A DNA stretch of 64,000 bases from Leifsonia sp. TF02-11 (GCF_017565305.1 NZ_JAGEKP010000004.1:62001-126000), one strand, 5' to 3'. Shown: positions 45,539 through 56,199, counted from the first letter of the stretch. Notes: a model not told the origin generated them from the letters alone. Numbers and translations: made by a program.

Positions 45539-46606
45539 ATGACCTCCACCCCAGCCAAGCGCAGCGCGAGCGTCGAGCCCATCATGCACCGCGCAGCGCG
45601 CGTCGAGGACGCCTTCCACGAGTTCCGCGCCCGCCGTGCCCGCAAGCGCGGATTCCTGGAGACCGTCGTCCCCTACACCGGCTACGGCGCGCCGTCGTGG
45701 GTCCGCATCCTCGGTCGCGTCGTGCTGGCCAAGGAGCCCCGTCCCGGCAGCCGCGCCGAACGCAAGCACCGTAAGCGCGAGGAATCCATCCGCGGCTGGC
45801 GCTCCTTCATCAGCGTGCCGGTCGCCGATGTGCCGGTCGTCATCGAGGTGGAGGGCGACCGCCACGAGGTGATGCCCGACCGCGGAGGCGTCATCGACAC
45901 CGTCATCCCGGTTCAGCTGACGCCCGGCTGGCACACCGTCACGCTGACGGTCCCCGCGTCGGCGCGCGTCTTCGAGGCGCCCGTCTTCATCGTGGACCCC
46001 AAGGCCACGTTCGGGATCATCTCGGACGTGGACGACACCGTCATGGTCACCGCTCTCCCCCGGCCGTTGCTCGCGGCGTGGAACACCTTCGTGCTCGACG
46101 AGCACGCCCGGGTCCCGACGCCCGGCATGTCGGTCCTCCTCGAGCGGCTGGCGGCGGCACATCCCGGCGCCCCGGTGATCTACCTCTCGACGGGCGCCTG
46201 GAACGTCGCCCCCACGCTCACCCGCTTCCTGTCGCGCAACCTGTTCCCCGCCGGCCCGCTGCTGCTCACCGACTGGGGCCCGACGCACGACCGCTTCTTC
46301 CGCTCCGGCCGCGAGCACAAACGCACCAGCCTCGCCCGGCTGGCCGACGAGTTCCCTGGCCTGCGCTGGCTGCTGGTCGGCGACGACGGCCAGCACGACG
46401 AGGCGCTCTACGGCGAGTTCACGACCGCCCATCCGGGAAACGTGGCCGCCGTGGCCATCCGGCAGCTGTCGAGCGGCGAAGCGGTGCTCGCCGGCGGACG
46501 GTCGAAGGCCGAGAAGCACAGCGAGATCTCGGGAGCGCCGTGGGTCTACGCTCCTGACGGCGCCGGGCTGCTCGAGCAGCTCCGCGACCTCGACCTCCTG
46601 CCCTGA
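45539..46606 (+). CDS. App1-family phosphatase (DUF2183)
   Basis: This 355-residue protein has an App1 phosphatidate-phosphatase catalytic domain with D163-V-D165-D-T167 as the HAD-like motif, and a later YLSTGAWNVAPTL and LLVGDDGQHDEALY. In fungi App1 acts on phosphatidic acid; the bacterial substrate is unproven. The start ATG 45539 has no clear ribosome site, and a second ATG at 45584 is also possible. Confidence 0.9.
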   Translation: MTSTPAKRSASVEPIMHRAARVEDAFHEFRARRARKRGFLETVVPYTGYGAPSWVRILGRVVLAKEPRPGSRAERKHRKREESIRGWRSFISVPVADVPVVIEVEGDRHEVMPDRGGVIDTVIPVQLTPGWHTVTLTVPASARVFEAPVFIVDPKATFGIISDVDDTVMVTALPRPLLAAWNTFVLDEHARVPTPGMSVLLERLAAAHPGAPVIYLSTGAWNVAPTLTRFLSRNLFPAGPLLLTDWGPTHDRFFRSGREHKRTSLARLADEFPGLRWLLVGDDGQHDEALYGEFTTAHPGNVAAVAIRQLSSGEAVLAGGRSKAEKHSEISGAPWVYAPDGAGLLEQLRDLDLLP

Positions 46607-46673
46607 CAGCGTTCCGGACGGACCTCCCCGCCCTCCCGCGCCGACTGTCGGCGGCGTGCACCAGACTGGCCCC

Positions 46674-47750
46674 ATGACGTCTCGCGCCAATCTGCTCCGG
46701 ATGCGCCGCCTCGCGCAGGCGATCGACGGCGAACGGGAGGCCGCCCCTGCCGACGTCGCCCGCCGGCTGCTCGCCGTTCAGGCGCAGGACTTCGCCGCCG
46801 GCTGCTGGGCGCTCGCCGTGCGCACGACCGGAGCGACACGCGCCGACGTGCTCGCCGATCTCGACGCGGGGCGGATCGTCCGCTCGTGGCCGATGCGTGG
46901 AACGCTCCACTTCGTGCCGCCGAAAGACCTGCGTTGGATGCTCGGCATCACGACCGCCCGCATGCTGGCGGGTCTCACCGCGCGCCACCGGCAGCTGGAG
47001 TTGGAGTCCGGCGACTTCGCCCGCGCCCGCGACCTCGTGGTAGCCGCACTGTCCGGCGGCCGCAGTATCGGCCGGGCCGAGCTCATGGAGCTCTGGGAGG
47101 ACGCCGGCATCGCGACGGCCGGTCAGCGCGGCTACCACCTGATCTACTTCCTCGCTCAGACCGGCGTGCTCTGCTGGGGGCCGACGCTGCGGACGCAGCA
47201 GGCGCTCGTACTGCTCGACGAGTGGGCCCCCACGACGCGTCACCTCGAGCCCGACGAAGCCTGGGGAGAGTTCCTCCTGCGCTACCTCCAGGGCCACGGG
47301 CCGGCCACGATCAAGGACTTCGTCTGGTGGACGAAGGGCACGGTGGCCGGCGCGAAGACCGGGCTCGCCGTGTTGGGCGACGCCGTGACCACGCTGGAGG
47401 TCGACGGGGTCTCGTATCTCGTGACGGCCGAACTCGCCGATCGCGCGGCCTCCACCCCGCAGAGCCGCAGGGAGCGCGACGCCGTGGAGCTCCTGCCCGC
47501 GTTCGACGAGTACCTGCTGGGCTACCAGGACCGCCGCGCGGTTCTCGACGACGAGCACTTCGAGCGGATCGTGCCGGGCGGCAACGGCGTCTTCCAGCCG
47601 ACGATCGTCGCGCGCGGCCGCGTCGTCGGCACCTGGCGCCGCCCCGCGGGTGACGGCACCGTCGATCTTCAGCCGTTCGAACCGCTGACCGCGTCGCAGG
47701 AGCGCGCCGCCGCGCGGTCTGCGGAGGCCTACCGCCGTTTCGCCGTCTGA
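46674..47750 (+). CDS. Winged-helix DNA-binding protein, AlkZ-like (HTH_42)
   Basis: This 358-residue protein belongs to the HTH_42/AlkZ superfamily, with three winged helices. The LLAVQAQDFAAG segment near residue 35 matches the Q-x-Q catalytic loop of AlkZ-type DNA glycosylases, and RSWPMRGTLHFVPPKDLRWML and PAFDEYLLGY are family signatures. A role in DNA alkylation or crosslink repair is likely but not shown. ATG 46674 follows CAGACT by six bases; a GTG at 46656 is in frame. Confidence 0.9.
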   Translation: MTSRANLLRMRRLAQAIDGEREAAPADVARRLLAVQAQDFAAGCWALAVRTTGATRADVLADLDAGRIVRSWPMRGTLHFVPPKDLRWMLGITTARMLAGLTARHRQLELESGDFARARDLVVAALSGGRSIGRAELMELWEDAGIATAGQRGYHLIYFLAQTGVLCWGPTLRTQQALVLLDEWAPTTRHLEPDEAWGEFLLRYLQGHGPATIKDFVWWTKGTVAGAKTGLAVLGDAVTTLEVDGVSYLVTAELADRAASTPQSRRERDAVELLPAFDEYLLGYQDRRAVLDDEHFERIVPGGNGVFQPTIVARGRVVGTWRRPAGDGTVDLQPFEPLTASQERAAARSAEAYRRFAV

Positions 47751-47770
47751 GACGGGAGCTTTCGGCGGGC

Positions 47771-47776
47771 TACGCT
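47771..47776 (+). promoter_or_regulatory. -10 hexamer TACGCT of the FUSC gene
   Basis: TACGCT is followed by six bases and GTG 47783. Confidence 0.6.
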
Positions 47777-47782
47777 GGTCAC

Positions 47783-48856
47783 GTGGCTCCGAAGTTCCCG
47801 GTCAAGATCCAGCTGCCCGCGAACATCCGGGCCGCCTCAAGGGTGCCGTTCCTCCAGGTGGCCAAGACCGCTGCCGCGATGATCATCTCCTGGGGCATCG
47901 CCACCCTGCTCTTCCCCGGCGAGCTCCCGGTGTTCGCGGCGATCGCCGCCCTGCTCGTCGTCCAGCCGAGCGTCAACCAGTCGGTCGGGCGCGCGATCGA
48001 GCGGTCGATCGGCGTGATCTTCGGCGTGGTCATCGCCTACGTCGTCGGGCTGGCCTTCGGGAGCAACACCTGGATCGTGCTCCTCACCCTGGTCGCGTCG
48101 CTCTTCCTGGCCTGGGCGCTCAAGCTCACCCCGGGCACGGCCAACCAGGTCCCGATCAGCGTCATGCTCGTGCTCTCGTTGGGCGCGGCGAATCTCGAGT
48201 ACCCGCTCGCCCGCATCGTCGAGACCGTGCTCGGCGCGGCCGTCGGAGTGATCATCAACATCCTCGTGGTCCCTCCCGTGCTCACCGGACCGGCCCGCAC
48301 GTCCGTCCTCACGCTCGGCACGGAGATCGCTGCGACGCTCGACCGGCTCGCGGCGGCGCTGACCAGCCGGCCGACCCCCGGCGAGCGGGACGCCCTCCTG
48401 ATCGAGGCGCGCCTGCTGCGCCCGATGGAGAAGAAGGCCGAGGCGGCGCTCACGGCCGCCGACGAGAGCCTCACGCTCAACCCACGGCAGTCCCGGCACC
48501 GGGCCGTGCTGGAGCACGACCAGGAACTCTTCTCGCGCCTGCGGCCGTTGATCACCCGTTCCCTCGGAATGACCCGCGCCTTCCACGACCACTACGACGA
48601 CAGCCTCGCCGACGAGCCGACGATCGCCGCCATCGCGGACGAGCTGGAACGTTCGGCGCACGACCTCCGCCTTCTGTCCCGGGACCCCGACGCGCCGGTC
48701 GAGGAGCCGGCGACCGAGACGGCGGGGCTGCCCGTGCTCACCGCGCCCCTCGTCATCACCACGCCGAATCCCCGGCACTGGGTGCTCATCGGCTCGCTGA
48801 TGGAGGACCTGCGCCGCATCCACGCGGAGATCACCGGAGACGACGACGCCGCCTGA
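47783..48856 (+). CDS. FUSC/aromatic acid exporter-type membrane protein
   Basis: This 357-residue protein has six hydrophobic segments (about 25-170) of the FUSC type (ALLVVQPSVNQSVGRAIERSIGVIFGVVIAYVVG) and a cytosolic helical carboxyl part. Relatives export aromatic acids or act on envelope precursors; substrate unknown. The mRNA appears leaderless. It converges with proS. Confidence 0.88.
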   Translation: MAPKFPVKIQLPANIRAASRVPFLQVAKTAAAMIISWGIATLLFPGELPVFAAIAALLVVQPSVNQSVGRAIERSIGVIFGVVIAYVVGLAFGSNTWIVLLTLVASLFLAWALKLTPGTANQVPISVMLVLSLGAANLEYPLARIVETVLGAAVGVIINILVVPPVLTGPARTSVLTLGTEIAATLDRLAAALTSRPTPGERDALLIEARLLRPMEKKAEAALTAADESLTLNPRQSRHRAVLEHDQELFSRLRPLITRSLGMTRAFHDHYDDSLADEPTIAAIADELERSAHDLRLLSRDPDAPVEEPATETAGLPVLTAPLVITTPNPRHWVLIGSLMEDLRRIHAEITGDDDAA

Positions 48857-48884
48857 GCCGCGCATTCGGCACGGTCAGGCGGCG
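48847..48884. terminator. Bidirectional hairpin between FUSC and proS
   Basis: CGCCGCCTGA (48847-48856) pairs with TCAGGCGGCG (48875-48884); the loop can pair GCCG with CGGC. The left arm includes the FUSC stop codon. Confidence 0.7.
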
Positions 48885-48908
48885 TGAGAGGTCGTTGCCT
48901 CCGCGTCG

Positions 48909-50675
48909 TCAGGCGGTCAGCGCCGCGATGGCCTCCGCGAGCGGGAGCGTCGCCCGCTCGCCGGTGCGGCGGTCCCACAGCTCGACCTCGCCGTCCGCGG
49001 CGCCGCGGCCGGCGACCAGGACGCGCGGGATGCCGATGAGCTCCGCATCGCCGAACTTGACGCCGGGAGAGACCTTAGGGCGGTCGTCCAGCAGCACGTC
49101 GAGCCCGGCGGCCTCCAGCTCGGCTGTCGCCTGCTCCGCCACCTCGAACGCGACGGCGTCGCGGCCCGCGGCGACAACGTGGACGTCGAACGGCGACACG
49201 GAGGCCGGCCAGACCAGACCCTTGTCGTCGTTGTTCTCCTCGGCGATGATCGCCAGGATGCGCGTCACCCCGATGCCGTAGGAGCCCATCGTCACGGTCA
49301 CGAGCTTGCCGTTCTCGTCCAGCACCTTCAGGCCGAGCGCGTCGGCGTACTTGCGACCCAACTGGAAGACGTGGCCGATCTCCATGCCGCGCGCGAGCTC
49401 GACGGGCCCAGAGCCGTCCGGAGCGGGGTCGCCCGCCCTGACCTCTGCGATCTCCACGATGCCGTCCCAGCCGAAGTCGCGGCCGGCGACCAGGCCGAAG
49501 ACGTGCTTGCCGTCGACGTTCGCGCCGGTGATCCAGCCCGAGCCGTCGACCACGCGCGGGTCGACGACGTAACGGATGCCGGTGGCGGCCTCCTCGCCGA
49601 GCACGGGGCCTTCGGCCGACCACGGACCGATGTAGCCCTTGACCAGGCCCGGGTGCTTTCGGAAGTCGTCTTCGGTCGCCGCATCCACCTCTGCGGGCGC
49701 GAACGCCACCTCCGCGCGCTTCAGGTCGACCTCGCGGTCGCCGGGCAGGCCGACGACGACGAGCTCGCGCGTACCGTCGAGGTGCGTGAGCGCCAGGACC
49801 ACGTTCTTGAGCGTGTCCGCTGCCGTCCAGGCGCGACCGTCGGGCCGGGGGTGCTTCTCGTTGGCGACATCGACGAGCGTCTGGATGGTGGGGGTGTTCG
49901 GGGTGTCGAGCACCTCCTGCGGCGTGAGGCCCTCGTACCCGCGGGCCGCGGGCGGCGTCGTGGTGAACGCCTCCACGTTGGCCGCATAGCCTCCGGCCGA
50001 CCGCACGAAGGTGTCCTCGCCGACCGGAGTGGGGTGCAGGAACTCCTCGCTGCGCGAGCCGCCCATCGCGCCGGCGTCGGCCTGCACGATCACGTAGTCG
50101 AGTCCGAGCCGCGTGAAGATCCGCTCGTACGCGTCGCGCTGAGCCGTGTAGCTGGCGTCGAGCCCCTCGTCGGTGTAGTCGAACGAGTAGGCGTCCTTCA
50201 TCGTGAACTCGCGGCCGCGGAGCAGCCCGGCGCGCGGACGCGCTTCGTCGCGGTACTTGTCCTGGATCTGGTAGATCGACAGGGGCAGGTCTTTGTACGA
50301 CGAGTAGAGGTCCTTCACCAGCAGCGTGAAGACCTCTTCGTGGGTGGGCGCGAGCAGGTAGTCGGCGTCTTTGCGGTCCTTGAGGCGGAAGATGCCGTCG
50401 CCGTACTCCTCCCAGCGTCCCGTGGCTTCGTAGGGCTCGCGCGGAAGCAGTGCGGGGAAGTGCACCTCGTGCGCGCCCGCCGCCGTCATCTCCTCACGGA
50501 TGATCTGCTCGATCTTGCCCTTGACCCGCAACCCCAGCGGCAACCACGCGAAGATGCCCGGCGCCTGGCGGCGGATGTAGCCCGCGCGCACGAGGAGCTT
50601 GTGGCTGGTCACCTCCGCGTCGGAGGGGTCTTCACGGAGGGTGCGGAGGAAGTAGTTCGTCAGGCGAGTAGGCAC
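48909..50675 (-). CDS. proS: Prolyl-tRNA synthetase
   Basis: This class II synthetase has 588 residues and the bacterial (ProS type 1) layout with an inserted editing domain (about 220-400). The motif 2 region is [27 protein letters not shown] and motif 3 is [20 protein letters not shown] 50675 lies six bases behind TAACAT, so the mRNA is probably leaderless. Confidence 0.98.
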   Translation of the reverse strand: MPTRLTNYFLRTLREDPSDAEVTSHKLLVRAGYIRRQAPGIFAWLPLGLRVKGKIEQIIREEMTAAGAHEVHFPALLPREPYEATGRWEEYGDGIFRLKDRKDADYLLAPTHEEVFTLLVKDLYSSYKDLPLSIYQIQDKYRDEARPRAGLLRGREFTMKDAYSFDYTDEGLDASYTAQRDAYERIFTRLGLDYVIVQADAGAMGGSRSEEFLHPTPVGEDTFVRSAGGYAANVEAFTTTPPAARGYEGLTPQEVLDTPNTPTIQTLVDVANEKHPRPDGRAWTAADTLKNVVLALTHLDGTRELVVVGLPGDREVDLKRAEVAFAPAEVDAATEDDFRKHPGLVKGYIGPWSAEGPVLGEEAATGIRYVVDPRVVDGSGWITGANVDGKHVFGLVAGRDFGWDGIVEIAEVRAGDPAPDGSGPVELARGMEIGHVFQLGRKYADALGLKVLDENGKLVTVTMGSYGIGVTRILAIIAEENNDDKGLVWPASVSPFDVHVVAAGRDAVAFEVAEQATAELEAAGLDVLLDDRPKVSPGVKFGDAELIGIPRVLVAGRGAADGEVELWDRRTGERATLPLAEAIAALTA

Positions 50676-50681
50676 CGTTCC

Positions 50682-50687
50682 ATGTTA
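50682..50687 (-). promoter_or_regulatory. -10 hexamer TAACAT of proS
   Basis: TAACAT is followed by six bases and GTG 50675. Confidence 0.6.
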
Positions 50688-50729
50688 GTGGTGCGATGGA
50701 GGTGGGCTCGGCCGCGGGGCGGCCGGCGG

Positions 50730-51887
50730 CTAGTGGCCGACGGTGACGATCGGCTCGCCCGAGGCGACCTGGGCGGCCTCCATCTCGGCGGCGATGCGGT
50801 TGGCCTCGTCGATCAGGGTCTGTACGATCTCGGCTTCCGGCACGGTCTTGATGACCTCGCCCTTGACGAAGATCTGGCCTTTGCCGTTGCCGCTGGCGAC
50901 GCCGAGGTCGGCCTCGCGCGCCTCCCCCGGTCCGTTGACGACGCAGCCCATGACCGCGACGCGCAGCGGGACGCTCATGCCCTGCAGGCCTTCGGTCACG
51001 CTGTCGGCGAGCGTGTAGACGTCGACCTGCGCACGCCCGCAGCTGGGGCACGACACGATCTCGAGCTTGCGCTCGCGAAGGTTGAGCGACTGCAGGATCT
51101 GGAGGCCCACCTTGACCTCTTCGGCCGGCGGCGCCGACAGCGAGACGCGGATCGTGTCGCCGATCCCCTCTGCCAGCAGGATGCCGAACGCGGTCGCGGA
51201 CTTGATGGTGCCCTGGAAGGCGGGACCGGCCTCCGTCACGCCGAGGTGGAGGGGCCAGTCGCCGCGCTCGGCGAGCTGACGGTAGGCCTTGACCATGACG
51301 ATCGGATCATTGTGCTTGACCGAGATCTTGAAGTCGTGGAAGTCGTGCTCCTCGAAGAGGCTGGCCTCCCAGACGGCGCTCTCGACGAGTGCCTCGGCCG
51401 TCGGCTTGCCGTACTTCTGCAGCAGGCTCGGCTCGAGGGAGCCGGCGTTGACGCCGATGCGCAGGGACACACCCGCGGCCTTCGCGTAGGCCGCGATCTT
51501 GCCGACCTGATCGTCGAACTTGCGGATGTTGCCCGGGTTGACGCGCACGGCCGCGCAGCCGGCGTCGATGGCCGCGTACACGTAGTTCGGCTGGAAGTGG
51601 ATGTCGGCGATCACCGGGATCTGGCTCTTCTTGGCGATGATCGGCAGCGCCTCGGCGTCGTCACGGCTCGGCACGGCGACACGCACGATGTCGCACCCGG
51701 AGGCCGTGAGTTCGGCGATCTGCTGGAGGGTCGCGTTGATGTTCGTCGTCGGCGTCGTGGTCATCGACTGCACGCTGACCGGGGCGTCACCGCCGACCAG
51801 GACCTTTCCGACACGGATCTGACGGGACTTGCGACGGGGTGCGAGGGTCTCGGGGACCTTGGGCATCCCCAGGTTGATTGCTGCCAC
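50730..51887 (-). CDS. ispG: 4-Hydroxy-3-methylbut-2-enyl diphosphate synthase (flavodoxin)
   Basis: IspG is the iron-sulfur enzyme of the penultimate step of the MEP isoprenoid pathway. The 385-residue protein has the TIM-barrel domain with [11 protein letters not shown] near residue 38 and three cluster cysteines in CPSC and [14 protein letters not shown] 51887 is six bases behind TAGGAT. It is near dxr, another pathway gene. Confidence 0.98.
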   Translation of the reverse strand: MAAINLGMPKVPETLAPRRKSRQIRVGKVLVGGDAPVSVQSMTTTPTTNINATLQQIAELTASGCDIVRVAVPSRDDAEALPIIAKKSQIPVIADIHFQPNYVYAAIDAGCAAVRVNPGNIRKFDDQVGKIAAYAKAAGVSLRIGVNAGSLEPSLLQKYGKPTAEALVESAVWEASLFEEHDFHDFKISVKHNDPIVMVKAYRQLAERGDWPLHLGVTEAGPAFQGTIKSATAFGILLAEGIGDTIRVSLSAPPAEEVKVGLQILQSLNLRERKLEIVSCPSCGRAQVDVYTLADSVTEGLQGMSVPLRVAVMGCVVNGPGEAREADLGVASGNGKGQIFVKGEVIKTVPEAEIVQTLIDEANRIAAEMEAAQVASGEPIVTVGH

Positions 51888-51893
51888 CCGATA

Positions 51894-51899
51894 ATCCTA
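51894..51899 (-). promoter_or_regulatory. -10 hexamer TAGGAT of ispG
   Basis: TAGGAT is followed by six bases and GTG 51887. Confidence 0.6.
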
Positions 51900-51942
51900 C
51901 GCGTGCGGGTGGGAGGTGGCTGGGCGCGCGCGGGGAGCCGGC

Positions 51943-53274
51943 TCAACCGAAGAGGTTGACCGGCTTCACGATGTCGGCGTACATCAGCAGGAGGCTCATC
52001 CCGCCCAGGACGACGACCACGGCCATGGTCAGCGGCATGAGCTTGGCCATGTCGACGGGTCCCGGGTCGCGTCGCTTGAACAGCTTGGCCATCGTGCGGC
52101 GGAAGCCCTCCCACAGCGCGCCGGCGATGTGCCCGCCGTCGAGCGGCAGCAGCGGGATGAGGTTGAAGACGAACAGCGCGATGTTCAACGACGCGAGGAT
52201 GCCCAGCATCGTGTACACCTTGTCGATCACCGGCACACCGTCGAGCGCGGTCAGCTCACCCGCCGCGCGACCGACCCCGACCAGGCTGAGCGGCCCGTTC
52301 GGGTCGCGCGGGGCGGAGCCGAACGCCGCGTTCCACACGTCGACCATGCGCTGCGGGAGATGGACGACCACGCCGACGACGGCGCCGGTCTGCGCGCCGA
52401 CCGCCGGCAGCACCGCTGTGATCGGCTGCGGCACGAGCTCCGGCATCGGGCTGATGCCGACGAACCCCACGGTCAGCGTCTGCGTGCTGCCGTCCGCGGC
52501 TTTGACCACTTTGCCGCTCGAATCCGTCTTCGCGACGGTGTTCGTCGTAGGAGTGAGGACGACGGTGCGCTCCTGGCCGTCGCGGCGGAGCACGACGGTC
52601 AACGGGCGGTCCGCCGACTCGCGGATGATCGCGGTGGACTGCGCCCACGACGTGATCGTCGTGCCGCCGATGCTCACGATGGTGTCGCCGGGCTTCAGCC
52701 CCGCCGCGGCCGCCGGACCCTGCGGAGCGTTCGGCTCGCAGGTCTTCGAGGTGCTCGTCGCCGGCTGGACGCACTGGTTCACCGCGCCGACGGTGGTCGA
52801 GTTCTGCGGCGCGCCGAAGCCCACCAGGATCACCCCGAACAGCACCGTCGCGATCACCAGGTTCATGAACGGGCCGCCGAACATGATGATGATGCGCTTC
52901 CAGACCGCCAGGCGGTAGAACGTGCGGTCCTCCTCGCCGACCATGACGGTCTCGGCGCTCGACGTGCGCGCATCCTGCACCATCGCCTGCATGAAACCGG
53001 TCGTCGCGTTACGGCCGCCGCCGCCCTCCTTGCCGGGCGGGAACATCCCGATCATCGAGATGTAGCCGCCGAGCGGGATCGCCTTGATTCCGTACTCGGT
53101 CTCACCCTTCTTGACCGAGAACAGCGTCCGGCCGAACCCGATCATGTACTGGGTGACCTTGACGCCGAACAGCTTCGCGGGCACCAGGTGGCCGATCTCG
53201 TGCAGCGCGATCGACACGGCGACGCCGATCAGCATGATGACGACGCCGAGGATGAACAGCAGCACGGAATCCAC
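51943..53274 (-). CDS. rseP: Site-2 protease RseP (M50 family)
   Basis: This intramembrane zinc protease of 443 residues has HEIGH at 25-29, one PDZ domain (about 165-260) and the second zinc motif LLPLDGGHI in the last third. In Actinobacteria it cleaves anti-sigma factors and other membrane proteins. The start is set at GTG 53274 because a TAGCCT hexamer ends exactly six bases before it; the in-frame GTG at 53280 directly abuts the hexamer. Confidence 0.96.
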   Translation of the reverse strand: MDSVLLFILGVVIMLIGVAVSIALHEIGHLVPAKLFGVKVTQYMIGFGRTLFSVKKGETEYGIKAIPLGGYISMIGMFPPGKEGGGGRNATTGFMQAMVQDARTSSAETVMVGEEDRTFYRLAVWKRIIIMFGGPFMNLVIATVLFGVILVGFGAPQNSTTVGAVNQCVQPATSTSKTCEPNAPQGPAAAAGLKPGDTIVSIGGTTITSWAQSTAIIRESADRPLTVVLRRDGQERTVVLTPTTNTVAKTDSSGKVVKAADGSTQTLTVGFVGISPMPELVPQPITAVLPAVGAQTGAVVGVVVHLPQRMVDVWNAAFGSAPRDPNGPLSLVGVGRAAGELTALDGVPVIDKVYTMLGILASLNIALFVFNLIPLLPLDGGHIAGALWEGFRRTMAKLFKRRDPGPVDMAKLMPLTMAVVVVLGGMSLLLMYADIVKPVNLFG

Positions 53275-53280
53275 GAGCAC

Positions 53281-53286
53281 AGGCTA
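53281..53286 (-). promoter_or_regulatory. -10 hexamer TAGCCT of rseP
   Basis: TAGCCT is followed by six bases and GTG 53274. Confidence 0.6.
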
Positions 53287-53318
53287 GCGGCGATCGCTTG
53301 GAGCGAGCCGGATGCGGG

Positions 53319-54020
53319 CTATGCGCCGCCCAACATGGCTGGTGCGGAGATCCAGCTGATCGGCCCCGGCCACGGGCGGGCGGCCACGAGCACGCCGACC
53401 GATCCCCCTTCGATCTCGGGGGAACCGGGCGACAGTTCCACCAGGATCCAGCTCTCCTGACTGCCGTCGGGCATGATGAACGAGGAGTGTCCCGATCCGA
53501 CGAGGGGCTTTGCGTTCTCGTACGGCTCACCCACCGCCACGCCGACGGTCGTGCCCAGGGCGACCTCGCCGACTGCAGGGGCCGAGAGCACCACACTCCA
53601 CGCCGGCGTGACGAGGTAGTCGTAGGTGACCGGCGCCCCGTAATGGTGGTCGATGATGCGCAGTCCGCCGAACTCGGTCAGCGTTGCCGGGACGGTGTGG
53701 TTCGTCCCCTTCGCCTCGGAGGTGGACGTCGGAGCGCCGAGCACCGCCGTCAGGGACGCGATTGTCTTCGCGGCGTCTGCGCGGTAGTCGAGCAGGGCCA
53801 CCGTCTCTTCACCGTGCTGCAGGTGCAGGCCGTCGCCGCCGACGAGTATCGCATCGACGGTCGAGAGCGGCTCCGCCGACGCCGATGGCGAGGGAGTTGA
53901 CGCCGGTGACGATGCGGTGGCCGTGGGCACTGGAGCGTCGGGCTTCCCCGAGCATCCAGCCAGCAGCAGCACACCGATGGTCGCTGCCGCGACCGCGATG
54001 AAAGCACGAATTCCCGCCAC
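53319..54020 (-). CDS. Secreted lipoprotein of unknown function
   Basis: The protein (233 residues from GTG 54020) has a lipoprotein signal with LLLAGC (cysteine 23), a Pro/Ser/Thr/Ala linker to about residue 58, and a beta-rich domain of some 170 residues with no recognised family. GGGGGA precedes GTG 54020; a GTG at 54041 is also in frame. It lies between rseP and dxr, which are usually adjacent in Actinobacteria. Confidence 0.85.
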   Translation of the reverse strand: MAGIRAFIAVAAATIGVLLLAGCSGKPDAPVPTATASSPASTPSPSASAEPLSTVDAILVGGDGLHLQHGEETVALLDYRADAAKTIASLTAVLGAPTSTSEAKGTNHTVPATLTEFGGLRIIDHHYGAPVTYDYLVTPAWSVVLSAPAVGEVALGTTVGVAVGEPYENAKPLVGSGHSSFIMPDGSQESWILVELSPGSPEIEGGSVGVLVAARPWPGPISWISAPAMLGGA

Positions 54021-54066
54021 GATCCCCCTGAACGAACACACACAAATACTGGTGGTGAGCAGTATC

Positions 54067-55152
54067 CTATGCCGCGATGATCGCGTCCGCCGTCGCCCGC
54101 GCCCAGCGCTCCGCCTCCGCCAGCGACTCCAACGTCAGTTCGGCAACCGGCTCGTGCTCGTCCACGACCCGCTCGACCGTGTCGACGATGTCGAGGTAGC
54201 CGATCGCTCCCGCGTGGAACGCCGCGACCGCCTGCTCGTTCGCGGCGTTGAAGACGGCCGGGTAGGTCGAGCCGGCCGTGCCGACGCGTTTGGCGAGTGC
54301 GACAGCGGGGAACGCCGCGTCGTCGAGCGGCTCGAAGGTCCAGCTGTGCGCGCGTGTCCAGTCGATCGGCGCGCCGACGCCCGGCACGCGGTCGGGCCAG
54401 CCGAGGCCGAGCGAGATCGGGAGGCGCATGTCGGGCGGAGACGCCTGGGCGATCGTGGAGCCGTCGACGAACTCCACCATCGAGTGGACGACGGACTGCG
54501 GATGCACCGTGACGTCGATGCGGTCGTACGGCACGTCGAACAGCAGGTGGGCCTCGATGACCTCAAGGCCCTTGTTCACGAGCGTCGCGGAATTGGTCGT
54601 GACGACGAGCCCCATGTCCCAGGTCGGGTGCGCCAGCGCCTCGGCTGGAGTCACGTCGCGCAGCGAGTCCCGTGACCTCCCCCGGAACGGACCGCCCGAC
54701 GCGGTCAGGACCAGCCTGCGCACCTCCGCCGCGGAGCCCGAACGCAGCGCCTGCGCCAGCGCCGAGTGCTCGGAGTCGACAGGCACGAGCTGGCCGGGCG
54801 CGGCCGCCTGCTTGACCAGCGCTCCCCCGACGATCAGCGACTCCTTGTTCGCCAGGGCGAGCATGGCGCCGGTCTCCAGCGCCGCCAGGGTCGGGCCGAG
54901 GCCCACGGAGCCGGTGATGCCGTTGAGCACCACGTCGGCCTCCACCGAGCGGATCAGCCGCACCGAGTCCTCGGCGCCGAGCGCCGTGTCGCGCACGCCG
55001 AACCGCGCCGCCTGCTCGGCCAGGAGATCAGCATTGCGCCCGGCGGTCAGGCCGACGACCTCGAACCGGCCGGGGTTCGCCGCGACGACGTCGAGCGCCT
55101 GCGTGCCGATCGAACCGGTGGACCCGAGGATGACGACGCGGCGCGGGGACAT
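54067..55152 (-). CDS. dxr: 1-Deoxy-D-xylulose 5-phosphate reductoisomerase
   Basis: Dxr commits the MEP pathway by making methylerythritol phosphate. The 361-residue protein has the NADPH-binding [14 protein letters not shown] at 10-23, [11 protein letters not shown] and the metal-binding VDSEHSA, and [12 protein letters not shown] 55152 overlaps the stop of the FKBP gene (TGATG). Confidence 0.97.
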   Translation of the reverse strand: MSPRRVVILGSTGSIGTQALDVVAANPGRFEVVGLTAGRNADLLAEQAARFGVRDTALGAEDSVRLIRSVEADVVLNGITGSVGLGPTLAALETGAMLALANKESLIVGGALVKQAAAPGQLVPVDSEHSALAQALRSGSAAEVRRLVLTASGGPFRGRSRDSLRDVTPAEALAHPTWDMGLVVTTNSATLVNKGLEVIEAHLLFDVPYDRIDVTVHPQSVVHSMVEFVDGSTIAQASPPDMRLPISLGLGWPDRVPGVGAPIDWTRAHSWTFEPLDDAAFPAVALAKRVGTAGSTYPAVFNAANEQAVAAFHAGAIGYLDIVDTVERVVDEHEPVAELTLESLAEAERWARATADAIIAA

Positions 55153-56132
55153 CAGCGGTTCGTCTTCAGGATGTCGATCACGAACACCATGGTGTCGGTC
55201 GCCGTGATCTCGCCGGATCCGGCGCTGCCGTAGCCGTCGGCCGGCGGGACGATCGCGATGACCTGCGAGCCGACCTTCTGACCTTCGAGCGCCATCTGGA
55301 AGCCCTTGACCACCTTGGTGGTCTGGAACGACACGACCTGGCCGCGCCCCCAGCTGGAGTCGAAGACCTTGCCGTTGCGCCACAGGACGCCCTTGTACTG
55401 CACGGTCACGGTGTCGCCCGACTGCACGACCTCGCCGTCGCCCTGCTTGAGCACCGCGATCTTGGTCTCCGTCGGCGGGTCGGCCTTCGGGATGGTGATC
55501 GTCGGCTCGCCGGTCTTGGCGTCGTCCTTGACCGTCGGGAAGCCCGGCGTCGGTGCGACGGCCGTGCCGGTCGCCTTGGTCTGCGCGATGCCGGCGATGT
55601 CCGCGACGAAGACCACGGTGTCCTTGTCCGTCAGTTTGAGTTGCGAGATGTCAGCGCTCCCGAACGCGGTCTTCACGGGGGCCGTCAGTACGACGCGGGA
55701 CCCGACAGGGAGGCACTCCACGGCCCGCACGAGACCCGGGACGAAGGCCTTGTCGTCGACGGTGATGGTCTGGGTCGCGGAGCCGTCGAAGCCGACCTCG
55801 GTCAGAGACGCCCCGGTCGTTCCGTTGTACGCGGCCAGCGCGATGTCGGCGCTCGAACCGGCCTTCACTTCGGGGCCGTCGCCCTTGATGGCGACCGTTC
55901 GCTCGACGTCGGTGGTCTTCAGCGGCGCGGGGACGGTCACCGTCGGAGTCTTCAGGAAGTCGCCGGAGACTTTCACGGAATCGGAGGATGCCCCCGATTT
56001 CACGTTCTGACAGGTCGCCACCGAAGCCGACGTGGACGTCGGGGACGGCGTCGAGCCGTTGCCGGAGCTACTGCACGCGGCGAGGCCGGCGACGACGAGG
56101 GCTGCTGTGAGGACGGAGAGGGATCTGCGCAC
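55152..56132 (-). CDS. FKBP-type peptidyl-prolyl isomerase lipoprotein
   Basis: The protein has a lipoprotein signal (LVVAGLAAC) and a carboxyl FKBP domain of about 100 residues ([40 protein letters not shown]). The middle has a second, degenerate FKBP-like region ([15 protein letters not shown]), so the enzyme may be a two-domain form. GTG 56132 starts a good signal peptide; GTG 56156 is an alternative. Confidence 0.93.
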   Translation of the reverse strand: MRRSLSVLTAALVVAGLAACSSSGNGSTPSPTSTSASVATCQNVKSGASSDSVKVSGDFLKTPTVTVPAPLKTTDVERTVAIKGDGPEVKAGSSADIALAAYNGTTGASLTEVGFDGSATQTITVDDKAFVPGLVRAVECLPVGSRVVLTAPVKTAFGSADISQLKLTDKDTVVFVADIAGIAQTKATGTAVAPTPGFPTVKDDAKTGEPTITIPKADPPTETKIAVLKQGDGEVVQSGDTVTVQYKGVLWRNGKVFDSSWGRGQVVSFQTTKVVKGFQMALEGQKVGSQVIAIVPPADGYGSAGSGEITATDTMVFVIDILKTNR

Positions 56133-56193
56133 GATCAGCCAGTCTGCCGCATCCACCTAGGTTCCCGCTGAACGGACGCCCGGGAAGCGCCCA

Positions 56194-56199
56194 TACGAT
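56194..56199 (+). promoter_or_regulatory. -10 hexamer TACGAT of the first gabT gene
   Basis: TACGAT is followed by seven bases and ATG 56207. The ATG at 56198 falls inside it. Confidence 0.55.
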
